Part shown: in pieces, positions 44,704 through 58,528 of the stretch
How positions within the stretch are numbered: the first letter of the stretch is position 1
How the letters are laid out: each line of letters begins with the position of its first letter
Source: Panax quinquefolius
Lineage: Eukaryota > Streptophyta > Magnoliopsida > Apiales > Araliaceae
NCBI GenBank assembly: GCA_020205615.1
Contig: CM035151.1
Location: 17,462,322-17,526,321, forward strand
Length of the DNA stretch: 64,000 nt
Direction: 5' to 3'
Made by a program: the position numbers and the translations under genes
Notes under the pieces: generated by a model
What the model was told of the DNA's origin: nothing
Database searches by the model: none
What the model saw: only the letters and a program-made list of their open reading frames with translations

Positions 44704-47021
44704 TATAAGACCCCAAATTATTATTAATGAAATTGAATTTCTTCTATTTATTATTTTGAAATAGTAAGGGTTGATTTGATTAATGTGGTTAGTTATGGGT
44801 AAAATGCGCAAATATTTTAAATAAGCAGGTGGTTATAAAATATTAATTGTTGTCAGGGGAATATTCTTTTGGTCGTGAAATATTCTTGCTATCGAGGAAT
44901 ATTCGTACGACGGTGCAGCATTGTGTGAGCCCCATAACAGAATACGACTGGATGAAGAAACGACAAATATAAGTTGTTTATAAATAACGACGTAGTTATT
45001 CATCAATTAATCTTGTTGAAATACTTCATTGATTAAAACATCAGAAGTACACCAGTATTGCACCAATTATTGATTCTTAAGTAAGAATGCACTACTCAAT
45101 AATTGTTACAGTAATTATTGTTCAGTATTTTATTTTATTGATTCAATAATTGCTACATTGATATTTTATGTTATAGTTGTTTCAATAATTGCCACTACAC
45201 AGTATTTTCCATTATCGGAGCAATAATTCATATTATCTGAATAATATTATTAGATAATATTATTGGCAATGTCTAGAAAGTTACATGCTAAGGAGAGGTT
45301 ATTTAATTGTCATGCGCCAGAAGAGAAAATCCTTACCGGAAGGCCCTCTTTTCACAGGAGCTGCACAGTTTATGCGATAATGTGATTCTGTAATATTATT
45401 TGTAAATAATTAATTATTGATTTTTATGATGAGAAAAATATTCATTTTATGTGGATATAGATGGAGAAAATTTTTAAACTGACAATGGTTGAAAATTGAT
45501 ATTTTATCTTTTCTGATAAAATAATATTTTATTATTATAATGGTGATATTTTTACAATGAATGTGTGATATATGAATAAATGAGGAGGAAGAGTATTTTT
45601 GTGGCATTAAATGTTTAACACATGTTTTGTGTGTTGGTGGACACAATTCTTGACCAAAAGTTGATTATAGTCTGTAAAATCGTCCGTATGTGGATTTCGG
45701 TCATTTTTCGTTTGGATTTTGGAAAAACTTTCTTCTGCAAAGTTGTAGAATTAAATTTCCTATGGAAAGGACATGAGGTTCGAATTTTTCTGATAAAAGG
45801 GCTATTTATTATGAATTATTGAAGTTCTGGATTACTGAGTCTGAATTGATTTTGTAATAAAAATTGTTTTAAACATGTTTTTCATTTTTGTGTGATAAAT
45901 GTGTTTTTGATGTGGTGGGCTAAGGAAAATTTGGTTATAAATATATTATTATATTCAATTTTCTCCTTTCGTGTTCTAAGCATTTTCCTATAAATAGGGT
46001 GCTTAGGTTAGAATTCAAAATCACACCAGAAACTGAAGTTTTCTCTCTATTTCTCTCTCTATATTATAGAGCGTATTCTTGTGAGTATTTTTGATACTTT
46101 GAGTGTTACTATATATTTGCAAGTTCCTTGAAGACTATATCCGATATTCTAGTTAAAAGTAATTGTCTTTTTCGAGGTAAGGGATGTTATTTTTTTATAA
46201 ATGATATTATTTCTTTCAATATCATTATGCCAGAATATTGGTAAGATTTTTCTTGTGAAATTCTGATCTTTTCATGTTAGAGTTACTATTCATGAGTTAC
46301 TATTCATGAGTTACTATTCACGAGTTACTATTCATGAGTTACTATTCATGAGTTACTATTCACGAGTACTATTCATGAAGCATGATGATTTTTCTTGTGA
46401 AATTTCTACCTTTCGATTAATAGTTACTATTCACACGCATACTGCACTTTATTCACGTATCTGACTACACTTTATTCACGAATACGACATTATTCATAGA
46501 AAAATTAAATTTTCTTTTTTGTGTTCAAGATTATCTATTATGGTTCTTATCTTTGATTGGATCTATGTTTTGATCTTCATTTTTTTGAATTCTGCTCCAC
46601 AATAGTTATTATGGAGTATTTTTGAACTCGGTTTGGTTAAAGTACGAATCCTTAACATATGTTCTTTTGTTTCACTGGATTCGTTTTCTTTAAAACATTT
46701 TTCATCATCCTCAGTCCTAAATGATAACATTACTGAATATCTTTGGCTTGTAGTGCAAAGATGGTTGATTTTATTATAAATATCTTTGGCCCGTAGTGCA
46801 AAGATGTACAGGTGTAGAGATGAACATGACCGACTGATGAATATTTTTGGCCTGTAGTGCAAAGATGTACAGGTGTTGAGATGAACATGACCGACTGATG
46901 AATATCTTTGGCCTGTAGTGCAAAGATGAATATTGATTGATGTTACAAGTATAAAATGTTGATGATGGACTTTTAAAATTCATAGATTATAGTAGATTTC
47001 ATTCTCTACGTAACTCTTCTA
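44704..47021 (+). repeat. Tekay-type LTR (subfamily 1), interrupted by a CACTA element
   Basis: The sequence TATAAGACCCCAAATTATTA matches the start of the LTR at 130, with TG changed to TA. It follows that LTR through the TATA box (45989-45996), ACTATTCATGAGT repeats (46276-46380) and hairpin repeats (46735-46930). It stops at CTCTACGTAACTCTTCTA, where the LTR at 130 continues. At that point a CACTA terminus begins, so the remaining ~430 bp of LTR should lie beyond the CACTA element. Confidence 0.87.
46276..46380 (+). repeat. ACTATTCATGAGTT 15-bp tandem repeats
   Basis: Seven near-identical copies of a 15-base unit (GAGTTACTATTCAYG), apart from a one-base loss in the last, lie downstream of the LTR promoter. 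Longer degenerate versions are found in the minus copies at 52715-52935 and 59500-59720. Confidence 0.85.
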
Positions 47022-47290
47022 CACTACAAAAAAAAGGGTCATTGGCGGCCCGCTCAATACTCGACGCAAGACAATCCCGTCATTGATAAAGTCAATATCG
47101 ACGGACTTGCAAATCCGCCAATTATAGCCGTCGGTAATGACCCTTTTTTTGGCGCCAGACATTCCCGGTAGAGGGAAAACCTCTTTGGTGACGGACACAT
47201 AAATCAAAGGCGACGGCAATGCCGTCGATAATAACTCAATATCGACAGGGCTCATTATCGACGGCTATGCCGTCGAGAATGAGTTCTTTT
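47022..47290 (+). repeat. CACTA terminal and subterminal repeats
   Basis: GACGGC and GCCGTCG motifs recur in both orientations (47089-47290), with ATTATCGACGG and CTCAATA(C/T)CGA repeated. These are the probable transposase-binding repeats. Confidence 0.7.
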
Positions 47291-48160
47291 AATTAAACCC
47301 TGGTTTGTGACGGCAACGACTCATTTTTCCCTCTCTCGTATTTTTCTTTCCCTCTCAAATTCGCCCATTACTATCTGATTTTCCCCTTAATTCTCAAATT
47401 TTCGATATTGATTCTCTTATTTGGTCAATTGAATTTGCCATTTCCCTTATCTTGCCTGTTCGCCCATTTCCCTCATCCTCACTGTAAGCTCGTGCATTTT
47501 CCAACCGACGTACGTACGCAATTTACATGCGGTGGTGCCTCCTCCACCATTTCAATCATTCAGAACTCCGGAGAGGTCGTGACATGCTTTGTTCAAGGAT
47601 TGGGGCTAGTTTGGTACTCTCATAACCATGTAAGATTTTCAGTTCATCTCCTCTCTATATATATGTTTTGAATATTTTTGGGGGTCTCTGCTATTTTTAG
47701 GGGTATATAATTTTTCTATATTCATGTGCTATTCATTTTGTGAATGTGAGTAATGTGGATAATGTGAGTTTAGGGGTCTGTAATTTCAGTACTGTTTGGT
47801 TCTATGAATGTGAGTAATGTGAGTAATGGATATTCCATCTACATCATTTTGTTATATTTGCTTCTTGGGCATACACAAATATTAACATGTTTGACATCTT
47901 TGATCTTTTTGTAACAACTATGATACCATATTAGGAGTAAAAGCCTCATTGAATTCCTCAAAGTTTTGATTTGCACTAGTTTTACCTGATATATTATGTA
48001 TGCACGATAATTAAACTGTGGGAGGAAGAATTCAGTATTGGAATTGCATTGGTTCAGAACTTTAGATCTCATAGAAACTTGAAAGAACCCTTTTATCACT
48101 CAATAGAACAGTTGTACACATGAAATTAGAATTCAAAAAAAAAACCTTTAGACCTCACAG
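47291..48160 (+). other. CACTA leader region without recognised gene
   Basis: The stretch has a CT-rich leader (47325-47360) and AT-rich sequence with repeated GTGAGTAATG near 47745-47830. I do not see a convincing exon. Confidence 0.5.
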
Positions 48161-51100
48161 CTTCTCAAATCTTGTAACTCCCTTCCATGGAGCAACTCGC
48201 AACAATACATGATCCCCTACATTAAATTCCACGTCCTTTCGATGAAGATCCGTATAACTCTTTTGTCGATCTTGTGCCGTTTGTATACGTTGTCGAATCA
48301 TTTTGATCTTTTCGGTGATAAATACGTACTAACTTTCGGGTCCCAACAATGTTGCTTCACCCACCTCATCCCAACATATTGGAGAACGACATTTTCGTCC
48401 ATATAATGCTTGAATGGAACCATGCCTATATTTGTTTAATAACTATTGTTGTATGAGAATTCCACCAATGGCAAGTACTTATCCCAACTTCCTTTGAAAT
48501 CTAGGATACGAGTTTTAATATATCTTCAAGAGTTTGAGTAGTCCTTCCGATTGCCCATCCGTTTGAGGATGGTATGCCAAACCAGATCGTAAATTCGTGC
48601 CCATAGCTTTTTGCAAGCTAACCCAAAATCTTGAAGTGAATCTTGGGTCACGATCCAAAACTATGGATACGAGGCATGCCATACAACTTCACAATCTCAT
48701 TCACGTGCATATACTAGCAAGACGTTCAAGTGAATAAGTCTCCGTGATCGGCAAGAAATGAGCGAGACTTGGTTAATCTATCAACAATAACCCAAATAGC
48801 ATTGATGCCTTGAGAAACCGTAGGAAGACCCGTAAATCGAAATCCATAGTAATGTGTTCCCACTTCCATTCCTAATCTCAAGTGGTTCTGAACGGACCCT
48901 TAGGTACAAGATGCTCGCTTTACACGTTAGCAAGTTAAACACATCGAGATAAACTTTGCAATCTCTCTCTTCATATTGTTCCACCAAAATGTATGTCGAA
49001 GATCACGATACATTTTAGTAATTCGAGATGGATTGCAAATGGTGTCTTGTGTGCCTCCATCATAATCTTATACTTCAAATCGAGTCGTTAGGAACACAAA
49101 GTCTAGAGTGGACTCAAAGTATTCCTTCTTCATCAATTCTCGCTTCCTAATAGCTCCTTCTTGTACTTTCTTCTTCATACGCATCGACTTTCGGGATTGG
49201 GTGGCTTGAAAGCAACCTTAACTTTTTCTATTAAAGTTGGCTCTGTCATTATACTTGACATCATCGCACTTTTCGTTCGCATATGATCTTCTACTCAACT
49301 CAACGCGTCACTACCGCTTCGCTTTTCCAAGATGGTATGGTTAGAATATGTGCGAAATGAGTCGCCTCTTGAGCTCTTGGAAAATCTTCTCGCATTCCTC
49401 GCTCCATACAATTTTGTATCTTTTCGAGTCGGCTAAGTTAACGGAGTAGCGATTCAAGAAAATCCTTCCACGAATCTCCGATAATAACCAACTAAGCCTG
49501 AAAGCTACGTGATTTCGATTCTTGACTTAGGTTGCTCTCAACCGTGACTCATATCCCAATCTTGGATAAGCGTCACAATGACACCTATCGATTTACTATC
49601 GCATCGAATATGACGTCCCCTACAGAGAGTGCGGCTTCGGTGAATTCCACAAAGGAAGTCACAAGATAAAGGCTCGGTACCAAATTCTATAGTTGAATTT
49701 TTAACTCCACGAAGTTCAATAGAGCCATTCGATATGAGATTTTAGAAATGAGTTTTGTCTGGGGTTCAAAGTCGATACAAAATTTAATATCGAACTTTTG
49801 GGAGTAAGCAAGAAATTCTTGAGAAAATACGTCGGGAAAAATCAATAACAACAAGAATATTATTCAAATCGACGTGTCTTTATTCAAATCCATAACATGG
49901 ACTAAGAAAACTTGACATCCGTAATAAACGAATGACTTCATGGCTTGATATGAAAATGTTTGATTACAATGGTTTGATTGCTTGAATTGAATAACGGGTT
50001 GCTTAGAAATATGAAAACTAACAACCTTACGAAAAGTAATTAATTTTGGCATGATGAGTAGTTAACCTTAAAATCACATCAAAAGCAAATATCTCTATAG
50101 AAATAAGGTTAACGGTAATGTGATAGTGCCAACTTGAATCAAGCAAGATTTTTAAATAACGGATGTAATGAAATTTTCTCTAATGGAGTCTCCACAGATA
50201 TAGGTCAAAGTTTAATTTCTCCGTAGTCAAGTTCAAGCGTTGAACGCAAAGCAAGAGATAAAAGAATGGGTAGAACCCAGATATCTAGTAAGGTATAAAC
50301 TTCGCAAGAATTTATAATTAACTAACCTGCGTGCTAACTTCGTTCGGGTTCCTCGCATTTTAATGACCGGTCCACGACAAATGCTCTTCCGAGAACCGTT
50401 GACTTTGACTTTTACGGGACATCCTTTTGAGTCACCATTCCAATGGATGGGTTTTGATATCGTCTGAATCTCGGCGATATGTCCTTCTTTTCCACAATTA
50501 TAGCATACCTTAAACTGTTGTGGGCGGTTTGGGTGATATGTCCCTCTTTCCGGGTTTATAACATATGATGGATGGTCGTTCTCCTCCCTAGAACCGATTC
50601 TTTGCAAGCGCTTTGTCATCTTCACATAGGTCGTTGTTAAATCTCCTCTTTTAAAATCTCCTCCTCGACTTCGCTTCTTCTATTTTCATGGCCATGATTA
50701 CCACCGGAGTGGTTACCATTTACTGTCCGTCTGTTTCTTTTCTCCGCGAGTTATCATTATTACATTGATCGCTATCTACGATCGATCCTGGTTGTGGTCC
50801 CTCGATTGACCGTACTCGTTATCTCGCTAATAATTGAGCCTGTTTACAACATCTGAATAAAGAGAAAATTTATGAGAAATGAGATATCTTGACGTATCTG
50901 GGGTTTCAAACCTCTAAGAAACATCCGCGTCATCGTTCCTCATTCTCCACCAAATGAGGTCTGAAACTGGATAACTCCGCGAACTTAGCCTCGTCTTTGA
51001 GACACCGTCATATTTGTTTTGTTCCAATCGATGAACTCCACTTCCTTCATATAGCGAACACTTTCGGAAAGTATTTGTCATTAAATAGCTTCTGAAACGT

Positions 51101-51575
51101 CTCCCAAGACATCTTTGAGTCTGCGGTGGATGGATGCGCTTCACAGACTCCCACCGATGATACGCTCGCCACGGAACATAAAGGTGGCGAATGGAACCTT
51201 CTGTTCCTCCGTGCATCCCAAGACATCGAATATCTTGGTAATTTGTTTGACCCATGTTTCCGCCATGATCGGATCGGCTTTCCCTTAAATTCGGTGGTCC
51301 CAACTCTTTGAACTGCTTGCATGTGACAACCCGTGAATTGCTATCATTTCCTCCTGTATTTTGAACACGAGTCTCCTCTCGTGCGATTTTGCATGAAGCT
51401 ATGCAAAAACTTCTAAACATCCCTCATTCCTCATCTGCTTTCGGTGGTGTTGTTCACGGGAGGAACATTGCCCGACTTTGTTGCACGTTCTCCTCGTTGG
51501 TGAGTCTGAGCATCTCCACGGTCTCATTTACTCCATTGTTAATATTCTCGATTCGACATTCTCAAATCTTGTCAT
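48161..51575 (-). pseudogene. Gypsy gag-pol remnant, left copy (internally deleted)
   Basis: On the minus strand, gag starts near 51575 and shows FKELGPP-like sequence at about 51300, FNDKYFPKV near 51075 and a zinc knuckle CYNCGKEGHIAE near 50480. Protease follows near 50270, but the DTG site reads through a frame change. Reverse transcriptase is cut from about 49690 to 49500: the segment with the FIDD site is replaced by about 120 unrelated bases. RNase H is also missing its core at about 49330. Integrase pieces with [12 protein letters not shown] sequence appear near 48790, and the copy ends at 48161. It cannot encode active enzymes. Confidence 0.85.
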
Positions 51576-51730
51576 AAAATAAGGGTTAATTAAGGAAATC
51601 AATATATCACATAATATCCCTATATCTTGACCAACTAACAAATAAGCTTAGGTAGGACACCTTTAGCGAAGGATTTACTCGTCTCTCCCTTCCTAGTTTC
51701 TATTCCCCGATCTCCGCCAGAGATCATATC

Positions 51731-51747
51731 CTAAGCTACGATACCAA
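51731..51747 (-). other. Primer binding site, initiator tRNA-Met type (left copy)
   Basis: The minus strand reads TTGGTATCGTAGCTTAG next to the LTR at 51751, matching TGGTATC of the initiator Met site. Confidence 0.75.
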
Positions 51748-51750
51748 CCG

Positions 51751-54551
51751 TGGCGCCCCCAAAATAGGTATACATCACCCATTACGAGTTGTCGATACAT
51801 GATGCGAAATAACTACAACTTTATTATTACAACAATAAAGCGTGAGTTTGAATACAAATATTATCTTCTAGACAATATCTATACTCAAATAAATCCTCAT
51901 CACATTTATTGATACATTATTTTACAAAATGGTGAGGACTACTAAACAATCCTTTCTAAAACCTTCATTCCATACCCCAGGCTAAATACTCATATATTCT
52001 AGCCTCCCGAGAAAAATGGAGCAAAAAGGAAAAGGGTGAGCTCAACTAGCTCGATAAAGAATATTATGACTAAGATAATATACAACAAATTATCGTTAGT
52101 CTTCAACGAGGAAAAATATAATAGAATCTGATAGACAACAAATTTTAAATCAATATTAGCAGTGAAAATAATAATTCATTAGAAGAGTTAAGTAGAGAAT
52201 GCAAACTACTATCTTACATGTATGAATTTAAAAGTTCATCGTCTATCTTTTATCCTGTAACATCAATCGATATACATCTGGAATCAAATATTCATCTTTA
52301 CTACTTCTGGGGCGAAGATATTCATCGATTAGTCATATTCATTTAAACACTGTTCATCTTTTCTACGGGCGAAGATATTCTTGAAATCATTCATCTTTTT
52401 CACTCACTGAGCCAAAGATATTCTTAAGAAATCATTCATCTTTGCTTTCTGAGGCAAAGATATTCCATAATATCATCATTTAAGGCGAGGATGATGAAAA
52501 ATATTTTTTTTTAAAGAAACGAATCCATTGAAACAAAATGACAAGGATTAAGGATTAAGGATTAGTACTTGGTTTTATCCACGTCCAAAAATACCTCAAA
52601 AATAATCATAGTGGTGTAAAATTCAAGAATGATCAAAACATGGATCTGATCGAGTTAGTATCCGAATAGATGTTTTAGACGAAAAGAAGAAATTTTATTT
52701 TTGGTGAATAATCTGCAGTATCGTGAATAGTGCTTGATATCGTGAATAGTCTTAGTATCGTGAATAGTAACTCAGACACCAAAAGATAGAAATTCCACAA
52801 AAACATCTTCACGCTTCATGAATAGTACTGTGAATAGTAACTTCGTGAATAGTAACTCGCTGAATAAGTAACTTCATGAATAGTAACTCGTGAATAGTAA
52901 CTCATGAATAGTAACCCATGAATAGTAACCCCAGACATGAAAAAGTTCCAAATTTGATAAAACTTGGATCAACATTTCGATATAATGATATTGAAGAAAT
53001 AATATCATTCTGAAAAAAAAAATAATATCCACTTACCTCGAAAGATCGATCTTACAACGAAAACAGGATATAGGCTATGACTTGGACTTGCCATAGTATA
53101 GCAATACTCAAAGTATACTCAAAATACTCACAAGAATAAACTCGATAATATAGAGAGAAAACTTGATTTACGGTGTGATTTTCAATTCTAACCTAAGCAC
53201 CTATTTATAGGAAATTGCTTAGAACACCAAAGCGAAAATTTAATAAATTAATAATATAATTATATTATTTTCTACACATGTCTAGAATCTGATTTCAGCC
53301 ATCAAACACATGCCACCTTCTAGAAAAAAAATAAAAAAACGTTTTTCTAATTTTAAATATTTTAAACTTCAAAAATCAATTATTTGAACTTGAACTTCAA
53401 TAATTCATAATAAATAGCCCTTTCATCAGAAAATTCGAATCTCGCGAGTTTTTATAGGAAATTCAATTCTCTACAACTTTTTTCAGAAGAAAGTTTTTCC
53501 AAATTCCAATCAGAAATTGGCCAAAAATCCACAAGCGGGCAATTTTACAAGTATAATCAAATTTCGATCGATAAATGGGGTCCACAAGCATGTTTAACAT
53601 GTTTTAAACATTTATTGCAACAAAAATACTCTTCCTCCTCGTATACTCATATATCCCACATTACGTTGTAAAAATATCACCGTTAATATATTATTAAAAT
53701 AATATATTTAAATGAATTATTTTATCGAGAAAAAGATAAAATATTAATTTTCAACAATTGTCATTTTAAAAATTTTCTCCATCTATATCCACATAAAATC
53801 AATATTTTCCTCATCATATAAATCAATAATTAATTATTCACAAATAATATTACGAATCACAATATTGACAACGAGGCGGTTCGGAAAGAGGGGCTTTCGA
53901 TAAAATTTCTTCTTCTTGGCGCATGATTAGGTGACCAAACCTCTCCTTAGAGCGAACTTTCTAGACATTGCCAATAATGTTATCTAATAATATTATTCGG
54001 ATAATATGAATTATTGCTTCGATAATGAAAAATCTTGTGTAATGACAATTATTGAAACAACGACAATATAAAATATCAATAATGACAATTATTAACTCGA
54101 TAAAATCTTGAGCGATAATTCACGTAACCATTATTGAGTAGTGCCTTCTTACGTAAGAATCAATAATTGGTGCAATCTGGTATCTTCTCTTGTTCAACAA
54201 TGGCGTATTAGTGTGTTTTAACCATAAGGTATTCCAACGATTAATGGTAACAACTACGCCGGTTATTTAAAAACAACTTATATTTGTCGTTTTCTTCATC
54301 CAATAAACTTTCAGTTATGGGGCCCACACATGGTTTCTGGCAAATCGCATGCGAATATTCCACAAGCGATCTGAATATTCCACGACCAAACGAATATTCC
54401 CAAACAACAATGAATATTTAATAACCACTTGCTTATTTTGAAATATTTACGTATTTAACCCTTAACTATCCACATTAATCAAATCAACCCTTACTATTTC
54501 AAAATAATAAATAAAGGAAATTCCTTTTATTTAAAAATTTGAGGTCTTACA
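51751..54551 (-). repeat. Tekay-type LTR (subfamily 1), first of the array
   Basis: The 2801 bp LTR runs from TGGCGCCCCC (a shortened TGTGACGCC) to GGTCTTACA. It is internal on both sides: a primer site lies left and the polypurine tract ACATCTCCTCC right. Degenerate hairpin repeats lie at 52290-52460 and ACTATTCA-type repeats at 52715-52935. Compared with the LTR at 58529, differences are mostly short gaps. Confidence 0.88.
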
Positions 54552-57500
54552 ACATCTCCTCCTTATGAAATTTAGTCCTCGAAATTGGCGTCGTCATACA
54601 GGTGTTTCGAAAGGTGAGGATACCTCGCTTTCATTTAGTTTTCCATTCCCGGTCATTTCCTCTATAGCATGATTCCTCCACAAAACTTTAACTTGTGGTA
54701 TGACCTTTCTTGGCGTAGGACATGCTCCTTCCTATCCAAGATCTTGGCAGTACCTCCTCATACGTTAAGTCTTGGCTATCTCGTCCGGTTCTAACTTCGA
54801 TAACGTGGTTGGGTCTTTCACATATTCTGAAATACGAGATATGAAACACATTATGAACACGAGACATACTCGGAGAATAACGCAAGTCTATAGGCTACAT
54901 TTCCTACTCGGTCAAGAATTTGAAATGGACCATAAATCGTGGATTGAGCTTTCCTCTCTTCCCAAATCTTGTAACTCCCTTCCAGGAGCAACTTCATGAC
55001 AATCATGATCCCCTATTTAAATTCCACGTCCTTTCGATGAAGATCCGCATAACTCTTTTATCGATCTTGTCTTGGTTTTATATCGTTGTCGAATCATTTT
55101 GATCTTTTCGGTGATCATATACGTCTTAACTTCGGGTCCCAACAATGTTGCTTCACCCACCTCATCCCAACATATTGGAGAACGACATTTTCGTCCATAT
55201 AATGCTTGAATGGAACCATGCCTATATTTGTTTAATAACTATTGTTGTATGAGAATTCCACCAATGGCAAGTACTTATCCCAACTTCCTTTGAAATCTAG
55301 GACCACGAGTTTTAATATATCTTGAAGAGTTTGAGTAGTCCTTTACGATTGCCCATCCGTTTGAGGATGGTATGCCAAATCAATAAATAAATTAGTGCCC
55401 ATAGCTTTTTGCAAGCTAACCCAAAATCTTGAAGTGAATCTTGGGTCACGATCCGAAACTATGGATCTGGGCATGCCATGCAACTTCACAATCTCATTCA
55501 CGTCTACATACTAGCAAGGCGTTCAAGTGAATAAGTCTCCGTGTCGGCAAGAAATGAGCGGACTTGGTTAATCTATCAACAATAACCCAAATAGCATTGA
55601 TGCCTTGAAAGCCGTAGGAAGACCCATAACGAAATCCATAGTAATGTGTTCCCACTTCCATTAGGAATCTCAAGTGGTTGCAACGGACCCTTAGGTACAA
55701 GATGCTCGCGCTTTTACGTTAGCAAGTTAAACACATCGAGATAAACTTTGCAATCTCTCTCTTCATATTGTTCCACCAAAATGTATGTAGAAGATCACGA
55801 TACATTTAGTAATTCGAGGATGGATTGCAAATGGTGTCTTGTGTGCCTCCATCATAATCTTATACTTCAAATCGAGTCGTTAGGAACACAAAGTCTAGAG
55901 TGGACTCAAGTATTCCTTCTTCATCAATTCTAAACTTAGGAATAGCTCCTTCTTGTACTTTCTTCTTCATACGCATCGACTTTTTCCGGTGGTGGCTTGA
56001 GCAACCTTAACTTTTTCTATTAAAGTTGGCTCTGTCGTATACTTGACATCATCGCTTTTCGTTCCGCATATGATCTTCTACTCAACGCAGCGTCGGCTAC
56101 CGTTTAACTTTTCCAAGATGGTATGGTTAGAATATGTGCGAAATGAGTCGCCTCTTGAGCTCTTGGAAAATCTTCTCGCATTCCTCGCTCCATCTGCAAT
56201 TTTGTATCTTTTCGTCAATGACTAAGTTAGCGGATAGCGATTCAAGAAAATCCTTCCACGAATCTCCGATAATAACCAACTAAGCCTGAAAGCTACGTAT
56301 TTAGATTCTTGACTTAGGTTGTTCTCAAGCGTGACTCATATCCCAATCTTGGATATGCGTCACAATGACACCTATCGATTTACTATCGCATCGAATATGG
56401 CGTCCCTACGAGAGAGTCGGGCGGTGAATTCCACAAAGAAAGTCACAAGATAAAGGCTCGGTACCAAATTCTATAGTTGAATTTTAACTCCACGAAGTTC
56501 AATAGGAGCCATTCGATATGAGATTTTAGAAATGAGTTTTTGTCTGGGGTTCAAAGTCGATACAAAATTTAATATCGAACTTTGGGAGTAAGCGAAAATT
56601 CTTGAGAAAAATACGTCGGGAAAAATCAATAACAACAAGAATATTATTCAAATCGGCGTGTCTTTATTCAAATCCATAACATGGACTAAGAAAACTTGAC
56701 ATCCGTAATAAGCGAATGACTTCATGGCTTGATATGAAAATGTTTGATTACAATGGTTTGATTGCTTGAATTGAATAACGAGGTTGCTTAGGAATATGAA
56801 AACTAACAACCTTACGAAAGTAATTAATTTTGGCATGATGAGTAGTTAACCTTAAAATCACATCAAAAGCAAATATCTCTATAGAAATAAGGTTAACAAG
56901 TAATGTGATAGTGCCACTTGAATCAAGCAAGATTTTTAAATAACGGATGTAATGAAATTTTCTCTAATGGAGTCTCCACGAGATAGGTCAAAGTTTAATT
57001 TCTCGTAGTCAAGTTCAAGCGTTGAGCATTGAAGCAAGAGAGATAAAAGAATGGGTAGAACGGTTATCTAGTAAGGTATAAACTTAAAAATTTATAATTA
57101 ACTAACCGTCTGCTAACCGTTCGGGTTCCTCGCATTTTGAATGAGGTCACGACAAATGCTCTTCCGAGAACAGTTGACTTTGACTTTTACGGGACATCCT
57201 TTTGAGTCACCATTCCCATTGGGTTTGGTTTTGATATCGTCTGATCTCGAAGCGATATGTCCTTCTTTTCCACAATTATAGCATACCTTAAAGCTTGTTG
57301 TGGACGGTTTGGTGATATCCCCTCTTTCCATTTGTTTATAACATATGGCCGGTGGTCGTTCTCCTCCCTTAGAACCGATTCTTTCTTTGTAAGCCTTTGT
57401 CATCTTCACATAATCGTTGTTAAATCTCCTCTTTTAAAATCTCCTCGACTTCGCTTCTTCTATTTTCATGGCCATGATTACCACCGAGTGGTTACCATTT

Positions 57501-58361
57501 TTCTGTCCGTCTGTTTCTTTCTCATGAGTTATCATTATTACATTGATTTATCTACGATCGATCCACGGTTGTGGTCCTCGGTTGGTAGTACTCGTTATCT
57601 CGCTCTAATAATTGAGCCTGTTTACAACATCTGAATAAAGAGAAAATTTATGAGAAATGAGATCTTGGCGTATCTTAGGGTTTCAAACCTCTAAGAAACA
57701 TCCAGCGTCATCGTTCCTCATTCTCCACCAAATGAGGTGCAAACACGGATAACTCCATGAACTTACGCCTCGTCTTTGAGACAATCGTCATGTTGTTTTT
57801 TGTTCCAATCGATGAACTCCACTTCCTTCGTATAGCGAACACTTTCGGGAAAGTATTTGTCATTAAATAGCTTCTGAAACGTCTCCCAAGACATCTTTGA
57901 GTCTTGGGCCGGATGGAGTGCAACCTGAGACTCCCACCGATGATCTGCCTCGCCACGGAACATAAAGGTGGCGAATGGAACCTTCTGTTCCTCCGTGCAT
58001 CCCAAGACATCGAATATCTTGGTAATTTGTTTGACCCGTGTTTCCGCCGTGATCGGATCTGGCTTTCCCTTAAATTCAGGTGGTCCCAACTCTTTGAAGC
58101 TTGCTTGGGTTGTGACAACCCGTGAATTGCTATCATTTCCTCTGTATTTTGAACACGAGTCTCCTCGTCGATTTTGCATGAGCTGCAAAAAACTTCTAAA
58201 CATCCCTCGTTCCTCATCTGCTTTCGGTGGTGTTGTTCACGGGAGGAACATTGCCCGACTGTTGTTGCCACGTTCTCCTCGTTGGTGAGTCTGAGGCATC
58301 TCCACGGTCTCATTTACTCCTTTGTTAATATTCTCGATTGACATTCTCAAATCTTTGTCAT
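54552..58361 (-). pseudogene. Gypsy gag-pol remnant, right copy (internally deleted)
   Basis: Gag starts near 58361-58359, with FKELGPPEFKGK at about 58090, LTRV.QITKIFD-like and FNDKYFPES near 57870, and a zinc knuckle CYNCGKEGHIAS near 57280. The protease site reads LLDNRSTHSF near 57060, where DTG is changed. The reverse transcriptase core with its FIDD and the RNase H core are absent, replaced by the same unrelated segment (about 56330-56450) as in the left copy. Integrase (55140-55720) and the C-terminal SMSRVHNVFHIS segment (54840) remain in pieces. The polypurine tract is at 54552-54564. Confidence 0.85.
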
Positions 58362-58508
58362 AAAATAAGGGTTAATTAAGAAATCAATATATCACATAAT
58401 ATCCTATATCTTGACCAACTAACAAATAAGCTTAGGTAGGACACACTAGCGAAGGATTTACTCGTCTCTCCTTCCTAGTTCTATTCCCGATCTCATGGAG
58501 ATCATATC

Positions 58509-58524
58509 CTAAGCTACGATACCA
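58509..58524 (-). other. Primer binding site, initiator tRNA-Met type (right copy)
   Basis: The minus strand reads TGGTATCGTAGCTTAG, four bases from the LTR at 58529. Confidence 0.75.
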
Positions 58525-58528
58525 AGCG

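Noticed and set aside
47408..47671. 87-codon plus-strand frame in the CACTA leader
   Set aside because: No CACTA or host protein motif is seen and no initiation or splice evidence supports it; kept as unassigned leader.
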